From Rotaria socialis (taxonomy: Eukaryota; Rotifera; Eurotatoria; Philodinida; Philodinidae): 64,000 nt of DNA. Positions within the stretch are counted from its first letter, which is position 1. Each line of letters begins with the position of its first letter. Shown piece after piece: positions 47,949-60,300 of the stretch. The notes under the pieces are model-generated. The model saw only the letters and a program-made list of their open reading frames with translations. It was not told the DNA's origin and ran no database searches. The position numbers and the translations under genes are program-made. The stretch spans positions 183,067-247,066 of the forward strand of contig CAJNYU010002384.1 in the NCBI GenBank assembly GCA_905331475.1, written 5' to 3'.

Positions 47949-49443
47949 TATGTATATATTGATAAATTATATTTATTCAACATATTTTTATAGAAGATCG
48001 ACAGACCATTCTCATCCTAAAAGGATGACAGTCTGAAAACAACAATACTATGTAATAGTGAATACCACGTTTTGTAAACCCAATTTGAGTCGAATCGAAT
48101 GGCACTTTTGTCATTCGTTTCGGTCTCTGGTCGTTATGCATAGCAGATCAAGGGTACCATCGGATTATTCTCTATTAAAGTTAACTTCAGCTTTCTAAAG
48201 AAAAAATGTAAAATAGGTTAATGTTGTTGAATTATCGATGTCATTATGTTTAGCTTTGTCTATTTGTTTTTAAATTGATCTATACCAATATTTTCTATTG
48301 TAATTATTTGACGATATCTTTTTCAAAGGGTTTATCCTAGAACGTATTTTATTATATGGAGCTCTGGTAACTATTAACCATTAGAGTTTCGTATAAAAAT
48401 AAAATGAGAGATGGAATATTATTGAAATGAGACAAATCAACAAATGGTTTGAAGTAAGTTAAAAACGACACTGATTCGTTGCTGACACATAATAGAGCGT
48501 TCCACCGTAGTTTATATGCAATTTTCAAAAGAAACATACTCTCACCAGCACTATATGAATGGTGACATGATAACGAGGTGTTCGAGAATGTCACTTGAAA
48601 AGAAGCTAAAATGTTTTCATTGCCATTTATGGGTATCAGTATTTTATGAGATTTTTTTATTGATAAAGTTACCTCATACATTTATATGCATATTTATAAA
48701 ATGATTTCAATGAGTTAACCCTATCTACATCGAAGAGACCGAAATGTTGCTTCTCAATGGAAGAAGTAACAAACATCTTTGTTATCTTCTTTACCTGGTG
48801 TCGAGATCTCAAAATTGTAGTCATCTTTTCGGTAGTGGAATACATAAAAATACTTGCTTTCAGCATTTTTTTTCTTTGTTATCTGCTTTTTTATATATAG
48901 GCTAAATTTCTAGGTGTTTAACTGAATAATTTTCGTAACATTCAGTAATAATAATGACCTTTTCGATATGAACATAAAGCCGATTTTGTTTGTTTTTGTA
49001 ATAGGAACAGTTAGAAAATTGTAGACTGCGCATTGTAAAAGAAATTCAACTATTGATGACAATCATAGAATTGGTCCTATACGTTCAAGGACATATTTTT
49101 CTATAGTCAGATGAAAATTAATTAAAAAACATAGTCCAATAATAGAAATAGTTTATAATAATAAATATCATAGAATTACATCTACTCTTTCCTGATGATC
49201 GTTTGAGAAATATATGTATCATTTTCCAGCGCTAATTCGTATTGTTTTGCACTGCATGTGTAATCAACAAGAGATAAATTCAGACATTAGTTATTCTTTT
49301 TTAGATATGATTTTTATTGTATTTACATGTATCTACAATATTAATAAATTTCATTGAAACACGTTTATGATTGCTGGAGTAAATGGATAAAAGAAAAATA
49401 GCTTGACGAGTGCAATTAGTATTTACAGTTAAATTTGTAAAAA
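47949..49443. other. Non-coding region
   Basis: No gene assigned. A 109-codon minus-strand open stretch (48352-48681) is long for such AT-rich sequence but shows no domain, splice context or homology I recognise. Confidence 0.4.
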
Positions 49444-50091
49444 CTAAGATTTCGTTATTGACGGTTGTTTTACTGGCCGGTACATGACATCCGTTCTCAC
49501 GGTATATTTGCGTCCTGCTTTCACTGATGTTCCTTCATGTACAATACGATGTTCAAAAATAAGCACCATGCCTGTTTTTATGGAGAACGATACTCGATTT
49601 TGCGTATTATCAGTGTCGATAAAAGTTGTTTCACCACCTTGAAAATCGTCATTTAGATAAAGTTGTACAGTAAGAAAACTTTCTTCTCCTGAGCCATCTT
49701 GACGACGATATTGGCCATCAGTATGCGGAAGAAATTTCTGGCCAGGATCATATCGTAGAAATCGTAGTCGTTCATTGAGTCCAATCAATTCAAATCTACC
49801 GTCTTTCCAAGTACGTGGTAAGTAGGGTTCCAAACGAAGAAACATTTTTTGAGCCAGCTCTACGCTATCGATCAGACATCGGCTACTATCACGATATTTT
49901 GGAGCCAATATTTCACGGCCACCGCCAACATTGAGAAGAGCAAGTGAATAACCTTTTTCTTCGCTCATTCTAATCCATTCTATGCATTCTTCTGATGAAA
50001 AAATATGGGACAAAGTGAAGGCTAATTTTCCGTGATCTTGTTTGTCAGGTAGGCGAATATTGCTTTTGAAAACACCATTAATAGCGCCCAT
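49444..50091 (-). CDS. 2OG-Fe(II) oxygenase, prolyl-4-hydroxylase type, intronless
   Basis: 215-residue single-exon protein of the 2-oxoglutarate/Fe(II) dioxygenase fold. The iron ligands are His123 and Asp125 in FLPHTDGQYRR and His185 in EHRIVHEGTSV; Lys195 or Arg194 (KAGRKYTVRTD) fits the 2-oxoglutarate-binding basic residue 9-10 residues further on. The preceding block GLNERLRFLRYDPGQKF and GREILAPKYRDSSRCL resemble small P4H-like oxygenases of fungi, plants and protists rather than animal collagen or HIF hydroxylases. Substrate unknown. Being intronless among intron-rich neighbours, with that family affinity, makes horizontal acquisition possible; bdelloids carry many such genes. An AG acceptor lies 10 nt upstream of the ATG (cacag before gatattcggt), so it appears adapted to the host. 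The neighbouring 1.5 kb on each side has no gene. Confidence 0.88.
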   Translation of the reverse strand: MGAINGVFKSNIRLPDKQDHGKLAFTLSHIFSSEECIEWIRMSEEKGYSLALLNVGGGREILAPKYRDSSRCLIDSVELAQKMFLRLEPYLPRTWKDGRFELIGLNERLRFLRYDPGQKFLPHTDGQYRRQDGSGEESFLTVQLYLNDDFQGGETTFIDTDNTQNRVSFSIKTGMVLIFEHRIVHEGTSVKAGRKYTVRTDVMYRPVKQPSITKS

Positions 50092-51708
50092 ACCGAATAT
50101 CCTGTGTTTTATCGATATAAATGCAGAGAACTAAAAAGCACATGAGGTTTTTGCTTTATAAGAACAAAAGGAAAGAAAAAGAAAATGTCAGGAAGCTTAA
50201 AGAACTATCGAATGAGGGACAAGATAAAAATATAACACTGTAAAACACTAAGAGAATAAATAGAACAGACCCATATACTATGATTAGCATTCAGTAAACT
50301 GTAAGCGATGATTCTCTGACTATTTTGACTATGGATGGGTACGTTCGTTTCTTTTGATCTGTTAGAATTCAGCGCTGTTTTAGACGTGAGGGTGTCCAAT
50401 TCTCTACGTAAATATAATTCTTTTATTGTTCGAGAGAAAACTAAATAGAGAAGGCAAACGAAGAATATTGAACATGAAAAAGTAGATCAATATTCTAGAC
50501 TCTTCTGTTTTACAAACTTCAGCGTATTTTCAACGATTCTATAGATAATCAATCATAAATAAAAATATTTTAGTGGATTTTGTTAAAGTATAAGCATTTT
50601 TGACATACAGCTTATTCAATTACAATTGTCTCACACGCGCTGCTTGTCTTACTATTTTATCAGCTACACTGAGAAGAAACATCATCAGATAAAATTTCAC
50701 AATTGAATATCATAAGGAGCTGACTTGTTACGAAAAAACTAATTAATTCAAAGCTAAAACTGCTCGGTGAAAGCTTAGCTATTGAATATTGTCCAGGATC
50801 TAAAAAAAAGCAAATAAAAGTATGAACACAATATGTTGAAAGTACAGTTAAAGTACTTGGACTTGCAATAGTTTTACCGCTAATTCTTAGAGCTGATATA
50901 ATGTAGGGAAAGACGAAAAACAACATCCTACCCGTGATGTCCGTCGCGTTAGACATCATTCAGAAAGTGTTCGTATCTTAAGTAGTAGTATAGTAGTGCT
51001 ATTTAAATATGTCACTTCGAGCGTAAGATATTTAATTGATGTTTTCATGTGGTACCAAAAACGAAGAGGAAAAATAAGATCTAATTTTATCATATTATAA
51101 TAGAAAAATATTCACCAATGACAAAAACAAGAATAAATACGTACGGCAATCTACTGATGAAATTACATATTACAACAGTGTCTTGTAGTGACATCTAATA
51201 TGAATGTAAAAAGAGATTCGTCGTATAGGTCTCCATCGAAGCAATGGAGAAAAGAACAACTTTTACTATTAAAATTTTCAAGTTAACTTTGTTTTAAATA
51301 GCTTATCGATTTGATATTATTTTTAGGAAAGCATTATTTATCTATGTTTGCTTTTATTTTAGGTTATATCAATATTATAACACTTCCATATGGATCATCA
51401 AAAAAATCTGCCTTTGAAAAACTAAATCTAACTATCAAATATGAGTTTGACTGACTAATTTTTGTAATATACGATTCCGTTTTGTCTTCTATTTTGAATA
51501 AATATATTTCGTTTGATCTACTTGTATTCAGTATAGTGACAGAGGTGAATGCGCAGTCTTTCCTTTTCTTATTTCACATCCAGTACAATCATGCATGTCT
51601 TACGCTTAAGGTACATTGATAATGTCTAATAAATTTTAAACAAGAGTCAAATTTTTCTTGATGTTAATTTCTGTAATTGCTCGTATTAATTATTTAATTC
51701 ATATTTAG
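50092..51708. other. Mostly empty region with a weak small ORF
   Basis: A minus-strand ORF at 50660-50959 starts MMSNATDITG and contains two hydrophobic stretches and a tail with DPGQYSIAKLSPSSFSFELI. Acceptor-like and donor-like sites inside it could make a two- or three-exon small gene, but phases were not resolved. No family recognised. The open stretch at 50205-50399 looks like chance. The right end carries an acceptor AG at 51707/51708 for the next gene. Confidence 0.3.
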
Positions 51709-51753
51709 ACACACTATCAATTGAAGAAGAATAATAGATGAACTGAAATAATC

Positions 51754-53231
51754 ATGAGTGAATTACAAACAGGTTCGATTTTATATTTAAATGAAATAGA
51801 TTTTCCAAAATAGATTTCCTCGTTTAGAAAATGGTCATGAAACTGATGCCAATCGACATGAAGATATAGATTCGAAAATTGCTGATTTTATGGCAGTACG
51901 TGTTTTTGATTTAAAATACATTTTCATTTGTTCTTTTCTAAAGGATATTGATGAGATTGTTCTTGGTAAAAAATCGGCGACGGATGATAACCACAGTGAG
52001 GAGCAATCTGAATGGAAAGAATGCTTTGATGAAACATCTAAATCAATGTATTATTGGAATACAGTAACAAATGAATGCTCATGGGAGCCTCCTTTGAACA
52101 CGTCACAAAACTATCTTACTGAAAAACCTGAAAAGTAACTAAAGTTTTTTGTTTAATTTCATTCTAATCGTATTGATTTAGTACAACAAATATCGATGGA
52201 ATCAATAGTAAGTGTAATGCATTAAATTTCTTATGAATCCTATTTCATCACTAGAAAAAAAACGTCAACAACAATCAACCATGGAAAACAAATCGCCAAA
52301 GAAGCTGAAAAAACCAAGTCTCCTTGCTGAATATGATTCATCTGAAAGTGAAGCTAGTGAAGAAGAGGAAGAAGAAGAAAACGATGATGATATTGATGAA
52401 CTTTTAAATCAAGTGCTTGATAAAGAAGAAAATAAAGATAAAAAACAGAAACAAATTGATTTATATCCATTATTCGAAACCGACTCGAGAGCTGCAATCG
52501 CACGTCTTAATGATCTGAGCGATACAAGACCGGAAATTACCACATTAAGACTTCAAATAGAAGTAAATATATACATATATATATTTATTTGCTCTCTGAA
52601 AGTCATGTAATATTTTATTTAGACACGTCTAGAAGACTGTCTCTCTGGACATCTATCGAAATCGTACGCTGTCAGTAAATTAGAACAAGCACTAATACAA
52701 ATCGAAGAATTTGAAAAATTACTTCAAACTTCCACGCCGTTGCCGTATGTTTTTTGTTTAACAAATTTTAAATACACTACTTCGTTTTTTATTCGATTTC
52801 AGAACTGTCACAGAACCACTGCAAGCACCATTGACATCGAGTGATATGGCTCTTCTACTTTCGCTTCCTCCTCCACCACCTCCACCTAGTCCACCACCGC
52901 TATCATCTAATGAAGATGATAAAACGCTTCAACTTTTTTATGCTCAACTTAATTGTGATCAACATGAATCTATTCCCGATACAGAAACAACAACCAGCAT
53001 TATGAAATCTGAGCAGCAATATCATAACAGTCATCACCACCTCCATCATCATCATCATCCTCATCCTTATAAAGATAAAAAAAATGTAATTAATAAAACA
53101 TTTCGATTCTTTTAATTACTAAATAAATTTCTATACAGAAACCAGCTAAAACGTTACCGACAGATCTTATACAAAAATGGACACATGCACGTCAAGAATT
53201 GCGCGGTGCTGCTGATATCGATGATTCTTAA
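51754..53231 (+). CDS. FNBP4: FNBP4-like WW-domain protein
   Basis: Eight in-phase exons give about 355 residues: 51754-51772, 51870-51895, 51944-52134, 52182-52207, 52255-52562, 52623-52744, 52803-53085, 53139-53231. Near the N-terminus SKIADFMADIDEI matches FNBP4 (STLADFLAEIDAI). One WW domain follows: EWKECFDETSKSMYYWNTVT, NECSWEPP. Then LLAEYDSSESEASEEEEEEE, a helical segment ending LEDCLSGHLSKSYAVSKLEQ that aligns with the FNBP4 region IADWREGALNGNYLKRKLQD, a proline run (PPPPPPPPSPPP), a His-rich stretch and a KWTHARQELRG tail. FNBP4 is a nuclear protein linked to splicing and formin binding. Vertebrate FNBP4 is near 1,000 residues with two WW domains, so this is a short form. An AG at 51707/51708 precedes the start by about 45 nt. 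UCHL5 starts 138 nt downstream. The acceptor at 51868/51869 was chosen because only it closes the frame. Confidence 0.75.
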
Positions 53232-53339
53232 CATTTAAATTCTTTCCATATATATATACATATATACATAGCACACATAATGCTGATTCAAAAAAAGCTT
53301 ATTGTACTTGTTTTCCTTTCATTTGCTTTTTAACATTCT

Positions 53340-53341
53340 AG
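53340..53341 (+). promoter_or_regulatory. Putative trans-splice acceptor of UCHL5
   Basis: AG of tttttaacattctag lies 28 nt before the ATG and about 110 nt after the FNBP4-like stop codon. Confidence 0.5.
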
Positions 53342-53369
53342 ATTATCTTTAAGATCAATCGAATACAAC

Positions 53370-55769
53370 ATGGCTTCCGGTGAATGGTGTTTAATTGAAT
53401 CGGATCCTGGTGTATTTACTGATCTTATTCAAGGATTTGGTAATACAATTTTTTGATTCAAAACCTTTTCTCTATTTCTATTTATTTTTAGGGGCAAATG
53501 GTGTTCAAGTAGAAGAAATTTTCTCGCTTGATGATGATAGTCTACAACAAATGAAGTATACTTATTCAGTTTCACAATTAATAAATTTTGTATAATCATT
53601 TAGACCATGCCATGGTTTAATCTTTTTATTTAAATGGCAACAAACGGATTCATCAAATCAAAATCTGGTTAAAGATTCACGTCTTGAGAACATATTTTTT
53701 GCTAGACAAGTAAAATAATCTTTTCATCTTTTTTTTCAAACTAATTCTATATGCAATTTAATAGGTTATAACAAATGCTTGTGCAACACAAGCTATTGTA
53801 TCGGTATTGTTAAATTCTAATCATGAAGATCTTAAACTTGGTCCAACATTAAGTGAATTTAAAGAATTTACCCAGGGATTTGATCCACAAGTTTGTTGTA
53901 GGAAATATGTCTAAATTTTTATTCATTGTTTTCTCTCGAAATACATAGATGCGAGGTTTAGCTCTCTCAAATAGTGATAAAATTCGTTATGTACACAACA
54001 GTTTTGCCAGGTTTATTTTCTATTTTTTTATTTTTATAATAAAATAATAAATATATTTGGTAGACAACAACTATTTGAATTTGATTCACGTGATGAAAAG
54101 AAAGACGAGGATGCATTTCATTTCATTGCTTATGTACCTTTCAATGGTAACTATTGGTTTTTCAATTAATAGATTATAAATTATTATCTGATGTTTAGGC
54201 CGTGTATATGAACTTGATGGTTTGCAAGAAGTAAAAATAGAAATTATATGAATAGAAATATTATTCTTGATTTTTCAAGGCTCCAATTGATCATGGCATT
54301 ATTCCGCCAGATACTGAATGGACTGATGTTGCTCGACCTATTGTTCGACAACGCATGGAAAAGTAAGAGAAAGAAATCCATTGATAGATATTTTGAAATA
54401 ATCTTCGTTTTTCTTAAGGTATAGCGAAGGTGAAATTCATTTTAGTTTAATGGCCGTAGTCGGTGAACTACGTAGAAAATATGAACGAGAAATGGAACAA
54501 GTATTGGCTGGTAATTATCAATTAAAAGATACCTCTGCATTTTATTTTTTCATTGAAACACATTTTTGTACGCTGCCAATGGAAAGGTGCAAAATTCTCA
54601 GTTGATCTCAAGAGAATAGAAGACATTCAATTTTGAATGATCTCATAACTAGACTACTCAGTATCTCTTCCAATGTTTTTGGTGACTTCTATTAGACACA
54701 TATGAATTCATAGATCTGTTAATTATACTAGTTACGATTTTTTCCCACGAGACGAATTTCACATTTTACTATGACCTTCGGTATAGAAGCTCATACATTT
54801 TTCTAATAAAAATAGTGACTGTAAGGTATTCAGGATGCGCTCATCCCACTTAGTCTGTAGTAGAATATTTTAAAGTTTCTAGTAGCATACAAAATGAAGG
54901 AAATATACATTTGCTTGGTTCAAAAAAGCCAACATGAACTTATCAAGTGCTTACTTTCTGAAATACTTGATATACGTTGTCTAGTAGCGATTTATTACTT
55001 TATGCATTTTTTTTATTAATAAAATGAAGCTAAAGAGTACATATGAAATCTGAACTCTCGTCCTAAATGAATTGCACTGTCAATTTTGTTTTCAATAAAT
55101 ATCTATCAAATTCTTCGATAAGACAGCATTATCATTTAACGTGTAAAATGAGTCGGCAACTTTTTTTTGCCACTCGAAAACAAAACTCTTATGCATAATG
55201 CAATCAGCCAAATCCTTTGAAAATGATGTAATCATTGAAATTGAGTAGCCTCGTTTACAATACTTAAACATCATGTTTTTATATTCTGTCACATAGTGCT
55301 CATGTTTCAATGCCCAAGAAGATTTTTTTTTTAAAATAAAGATTAAAAGAATTCAGTTGAATACAAATTTGATACACACACATGAAATCAAATTTTATGA
55401 TTTATTTATTAGATCCTACATTAACTGATGATGAACGAAATGATAAAACATCTCATTTATCAATATTGATTAACGAAGAAGAACGCAAAAGAGAATCGTA
55501 TCGAGTTAGTTTTGCTTATTTGTTGTTGTGCTCAATTAAATTATTTTGTCACAGATTGAAAATTTACGTCGACGACATAATTGGCTACCTTTCATTATTG
55601 AATTGGTCAAAGCTTATGCAACGCAAGGAACGTTGGCAACCGCTGTCGATAAGGTTGTACTATTGCTTTATTCGATAATAAATATTTTATTTTATTTTGT
55701 CTTTAGGCTGTTGTTACAAAAGAAGCCGAAAAGAAACGTGAAACAGACAAAAAACGCAAACGAATTTAA
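53370..55769 (+). CDS. UCHL5: Proteasome-associated deubiquitinase UCHL5 (UCH37)
   Basis: Ubiquitin C-terminal hydrolase of the 19S proteasome (and INO80 in vertebrates). Twelve in-phase exons give about 323 residues (human about 329): 53370-53439, 53492-53555, 53604-53709, 53765-53890, 53949-54010, 54064-54146, 54199-54230, 54280-54362, 54419-54510, 55413-55504, 55555-55653, 55707-55769. It opens with [17 protein letters not shown]. The catalytic Cys lies in [17 protein letters not shown], the His in [14 protein letters not shown] and the Asp in [10 protein letters not shown]; the Gln of the oxyanion hole precedes the Cys. [20 protein letters not shown] is near identical to human. The C-terminal ULD domain has [20 protein letters not shown] and a basic KEKE-like tail ([12 protein letters not shown]), the RPN13-binding region. 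A 902-nt intron separates the catalytic and ULD parts. An AG at 53340/53341 precedes the ATG by 28 nt. Confidence 0.96.
54511..55412 (+). other. Long intron of UCHL5
   Basis: 902 nt in a gene whose other introns are about 45-75 nt. A minus-strand open stretch at 55092-55310 has no recognised domain. No clear repeat ends were found. Confidence 0.5.
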
Positions 55770-57367
55770 TTGAGACGTTTGATTTCTGTACTGTTATCGT
55801 TTTTTTTACTTGTATTTCCTTCTCAAAAAAACAAAAACATGTTCGATTAACTATCGCCTCATGATATAATAAAAATAAAAAGCTCACTAAGAATGGATTA
55901 CTGAATAAAAACATCTGCAAACGAAGACACACAAGTGTTTCATTAAATAAAATATAAATTTTTTGTTTTTCGTTCACTACTTTATGCGCATCTGTCTCAA
56001 TTGTTGCTGATCAAGTGTCTAATGCTGACGGAGAGAAAATAAAATTGATGTATTCAATCAATAATTGATGAATAAACATGTGAATAGAACTGACGAGAAA
56101 ACGATGCCATAATTCGATATTAAATATGTTTCGATTCAAATTGAGTATATTGGTTAACGAAAAAACAAAGAAAACAAGAACGTGTTGCTATTATTCAATA
56201 TTGACACATCGAATTTAACAAGATGTTTGATTCATGCTATCGACTGTAATGGAGCGATTATCTAAAGTCAACTATGCTGTAGTTCCGGTGCTGTATTTTT
56301 CATGTTGAGCAAATGAGTGAATACTAAACAGATCAAAAAGAAATATTCTAATGAATAAAATTCGTCACAGATCGAATCCTATATATATTCGTTCGTTCGT
56401 TCGAAGACGTATTAACCATCGTTTGAATAGAAAGGTAAGAAGGTGTGCCACTTTAAAAAATTCACACTACTTAGATACATTTTATCCGTCGGCAATCATT
56501 GTAGTAGTAGCATTGATGGTCATTTCTTTCTTCTTTAGCAAACAGGTCAGTTCCCATTGTATTCAATGCTTCTTTACGCTTTTTCTATTGACTTAACTGT
56601 AAAGTGGATTCTTCTCGTCTTGTTCAAGAGTTGATCGGCAAAGCTTTGAATGAATTGAAATTGAACGAAACACAAAAAGAAAAACGAACACGAACCACCA
56701 ATGAGAGAAGTATAAAATTAGAATAAAGTTTGTATCGATGTTATTTTCTTTTAATTAGAAAATTTCCAAGTGCTTTTTTCTTCAATCGAAATTGAGATTA
56801 TCAAACTTATTAAGTAATTTAACATTCGTTTTCTTTCTATCCCTCTCTGCGTCCTTTCTGCCCAACGGGCGGCTGATGACCTTCTTCGAGTTTTTTTATT
56901 TGCTCAAAAAAAAGCAACTTGAACACATTGAGTGATTGAAATATATATATATAGATATATATAATCGACGTGAAAGTGAGAGTGACTGCTAACTATATAT
57001 CAAACCAATTGTTGATTGAAAAGTAATTGTCCAAGTATTAACCTACGAAGTGTTTGAAACGAAGAAGAAGAAAAAAAACAGCAAGATGATTCAATCGTTT
57101 CTTTTCATTTTTGTATATTCCGGATGAGAACATGTAATAACATGAAATAAGTGAGATTAGTCTTTCGAATTTAAGATAAACAAAATGTATGAATTAGAAA
57201 ATAACAGAAAAAAAACCGAATCGAAACGATTCACTTATAAAAACATTATTCACTTCTTTTTTCTCTATGAAGTTTGAGCATATTGAACGTGAAGGCCGTA
57301 TTAATCTCTTCTTCTTCTTCTTCTTCTTCTTACATCATGCTTTAAAACATGTCTCTTCTCACTTTTC
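55770..57367. other. Intergenic region upstream of the protocadherin
   Basis: UCHL5 3' end, then AT-rich sequence with an AT run near 56941-56962 and a TTC microsatellite at about 57307-57330. The plus-strand open stretch at 56351-56596 is not convincing. Confidence 0.5.
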
Positions 57368-57384
57368 AGATTGAATATATCATC

Positions 57385-60300
57385 ATGTTACTGATGGTCT
57401 TTTTTCTCACCATGCTTATTTCGCCTGTATCAAGTCAAGAGATTTTGAAATATACCGTTGAAGAAAAATCTGCTATCAATACATTTGTCGCCGATCTATC
57501 CAATGAACTTCAAATAAAAACATCAGCATCGTACAAATTATTTGAATTAATGCCAACAAATAGAAATTTATTTTCGATTAACAATCAAACTGGTTATTTA
57601 ACAACACTATCAATACTTAATCGTGAATTAATGTGCTCAAGACAACAATGTTCATGTAGCTCGTGCGAGATTATCTTTCAACTAACTATCAATATTCAGC
57701 AAACAATTGTTTACAAAATAATTGAAATTAAAATTCAAGATCGAAATGATCATTCACCTCAATTCGATGATCAATCTTATATTATACACATTCGAGAAAA
57801 TGTACCTCTCGGCTATCGAATCGTTTTACCAATTGCAAATGATCCTGATGAAGGTAGATTTATTTATTTTATGAGATAAGAATTAAATAGAATTCTAAAG
57901 TATAAAGAGCAGAAATTTGATGACTTTATTCCTCTTCGAAAATATCACCAATTGAAATAGATAGAGTCTCTCGATGATTAGTAAATTCACATCTTAATTC
58001 CATGATTTTTTGTTTTCGCTTTTGTAGGACCAAATAGTATTCAATCGTATAGTCTCGATGGAACGAATTCGAATGATTTCTATGTCGATTATACTTCGAT
58101 AGATATGCCTTATTTAACTGTACGTTCATCACTTGATCATCACAATACATCATCATATTTGTTAACGTTAATTGCATCAGATAATAGTCAACAATCTAAA
58201 CCACGTTCGAGTTCAATGCAACTTGATATACGTATAACCAATGAGTCAATCCCAGTATTTATTCAATCTGTTTATCGCATTGATGTTCGAGAAGATACTT
58301 CAATCGGAACGACTTTATTAAGAATTGAAGCCATTAGTGATAATAGTCAACAGATATTTTATGAACTTTTAACTGAATCGCCATTTATAATTGATCGTCT
58401 AACGGGAAAAATTCAATTAAAAAAATTACTCGATTATGAAAGAGAAAAATCATATCGATTAGCTATAAAAGCCTATGAAAATTTAATACCTGTCTATGCT
58501 GTTGTATTCATTCGTGTTATTGATATTAATGATAATGCGGTTTTGATTCATATGAAAGTTGAAGGTAAAGTTTTAGCAACAAAATTTTGAATTCAATTAA
58601 ACAAGAATTCTTATTTAGAAAATAAAATATTACAACAAACAGAAAATGATAAAAATATTTTTTCGATTCCTGAAGATACATTAGTTGGTACAAGATTAGC
58701 ACATGTTATTCTCAATGATCTTGATTCGTTTGGTAAATTGTTTTTATAAAAGATTAGAATATCATTTCTTCATAGTTAATATTCGCAGTTGCATTATTTG
58801 AGTAGTGATTCTCCTGTCATGATATTAAATTTTATTGATAGCTATTCATATTTAATCAGTCGTCTTCAAGGGGGAAACGGGGAGTTTTTGGGATTTCAAA
58901 TTCGAAAGATTCCAGAAATTGAAAAGCATTTCCCCCTGTTAATGACGTAGTTTCGACCTGAAATTCTCCACATACATAGGTTTCATGGTCCATAGAAGAT
59001 CCTAAAAGTTTCAACTCGAACAAATGTTTTCTTCTTAAAATATTGAATATTCTGACCGTGCAGTGAAATGACCATTTCTTGCGCATTCATATCAGATGCT
59101 GTCTATCATTTATTTTTATCTGATAAATGTTCGTAAGAAAAATTGCAAAATAATTTCTTTAATTTAGCTAACGGAAATCCATATTTACAATTAACAACAA
59201 TGCAACCTCCATTACCATTAACATATAAATTAATCTATCAGAACAGCTTTCAAAATACAAAATTATATTCTTTAATCCTTCATACAAATGTCGATCGTGA
59301 ATCGAAATCACTTTATAATAATATTCACTTGATGGCGCATGATTCTGGTACGCCAACATTACATACAAGATCATTAATCGTAATTAATGTAACCGATGTG
59401 AACGATTGCATTCCACAATTTAAACTCAATTCAATTATTTATAATATCGATGAAAACAACCCGATGGGTCTTATCATCGATACTCTACGTGCAGATGATT
59501 GTGATCTAGGTATCAATGGTGAATATGAATATCATTTGGAAAATAAAACAGATTTATTAGTAATTAATTCTCAGACAGGCCAATTGATTTTAAGTCAATC
59601 GATTGACTTTGAAAAATTAAATCATCAAAAAAATCGCACAACAGTTGATTTAGAATTTCTCATACGAGTTCAAGATCATGGAGAATCACCATTATCAAGT
59701 CAAACAAAAATAATACTTCGAATACACGATGCTAATGATCATTCGCCAGAATTCGATTCTAACCAATCCTATAATTGGACTTTTCCACGATCCATGCTTC
59801 AATCGAACACAATTCTCGGCCGTATATACGCTTATGATCATGATTCTGGTTTGCAAGGCATTGTACATTATTCAATACGTTCATTTGATACATGTTTTAA
59901 ATTAAATATAAACGCCCTTGGTTATATTTATATGGTATCACAATTAACGTGCTCACCTTTATCTTATACATTTGAAATTACAGCAAGTGATTATGGTTTA
60001 CCGCACGGTCGTTCAACAAAAAAGTTATTAACTATAAATATTAATTCAAATCAATTAAAAATGAATAGTTTACCAAAACTATTGCATTTATCAAGTCAAC
60101 GAACATTTGTTGATGTAAATTCTCTTGGTAATATATCGTTGGTTATTGATATAACAAATAATCAATCTATTCAACCGATAATTTATTTAAATAATTTAAA
60201 AGAATTAATATGTTGGAATGTAAGTTCAACAGGTGCAGTTCGTCTTATATCACAACCGTATGCATTATCTTATATTCTATCTCTCAATATTATTGATGAA

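Noticed and set aside
57349-57384. Protocadherin start at ATG 57349
   Set aside because: It spans an acceptor site, and the signal peptide begins cleanly at the downstream ATG 57385.
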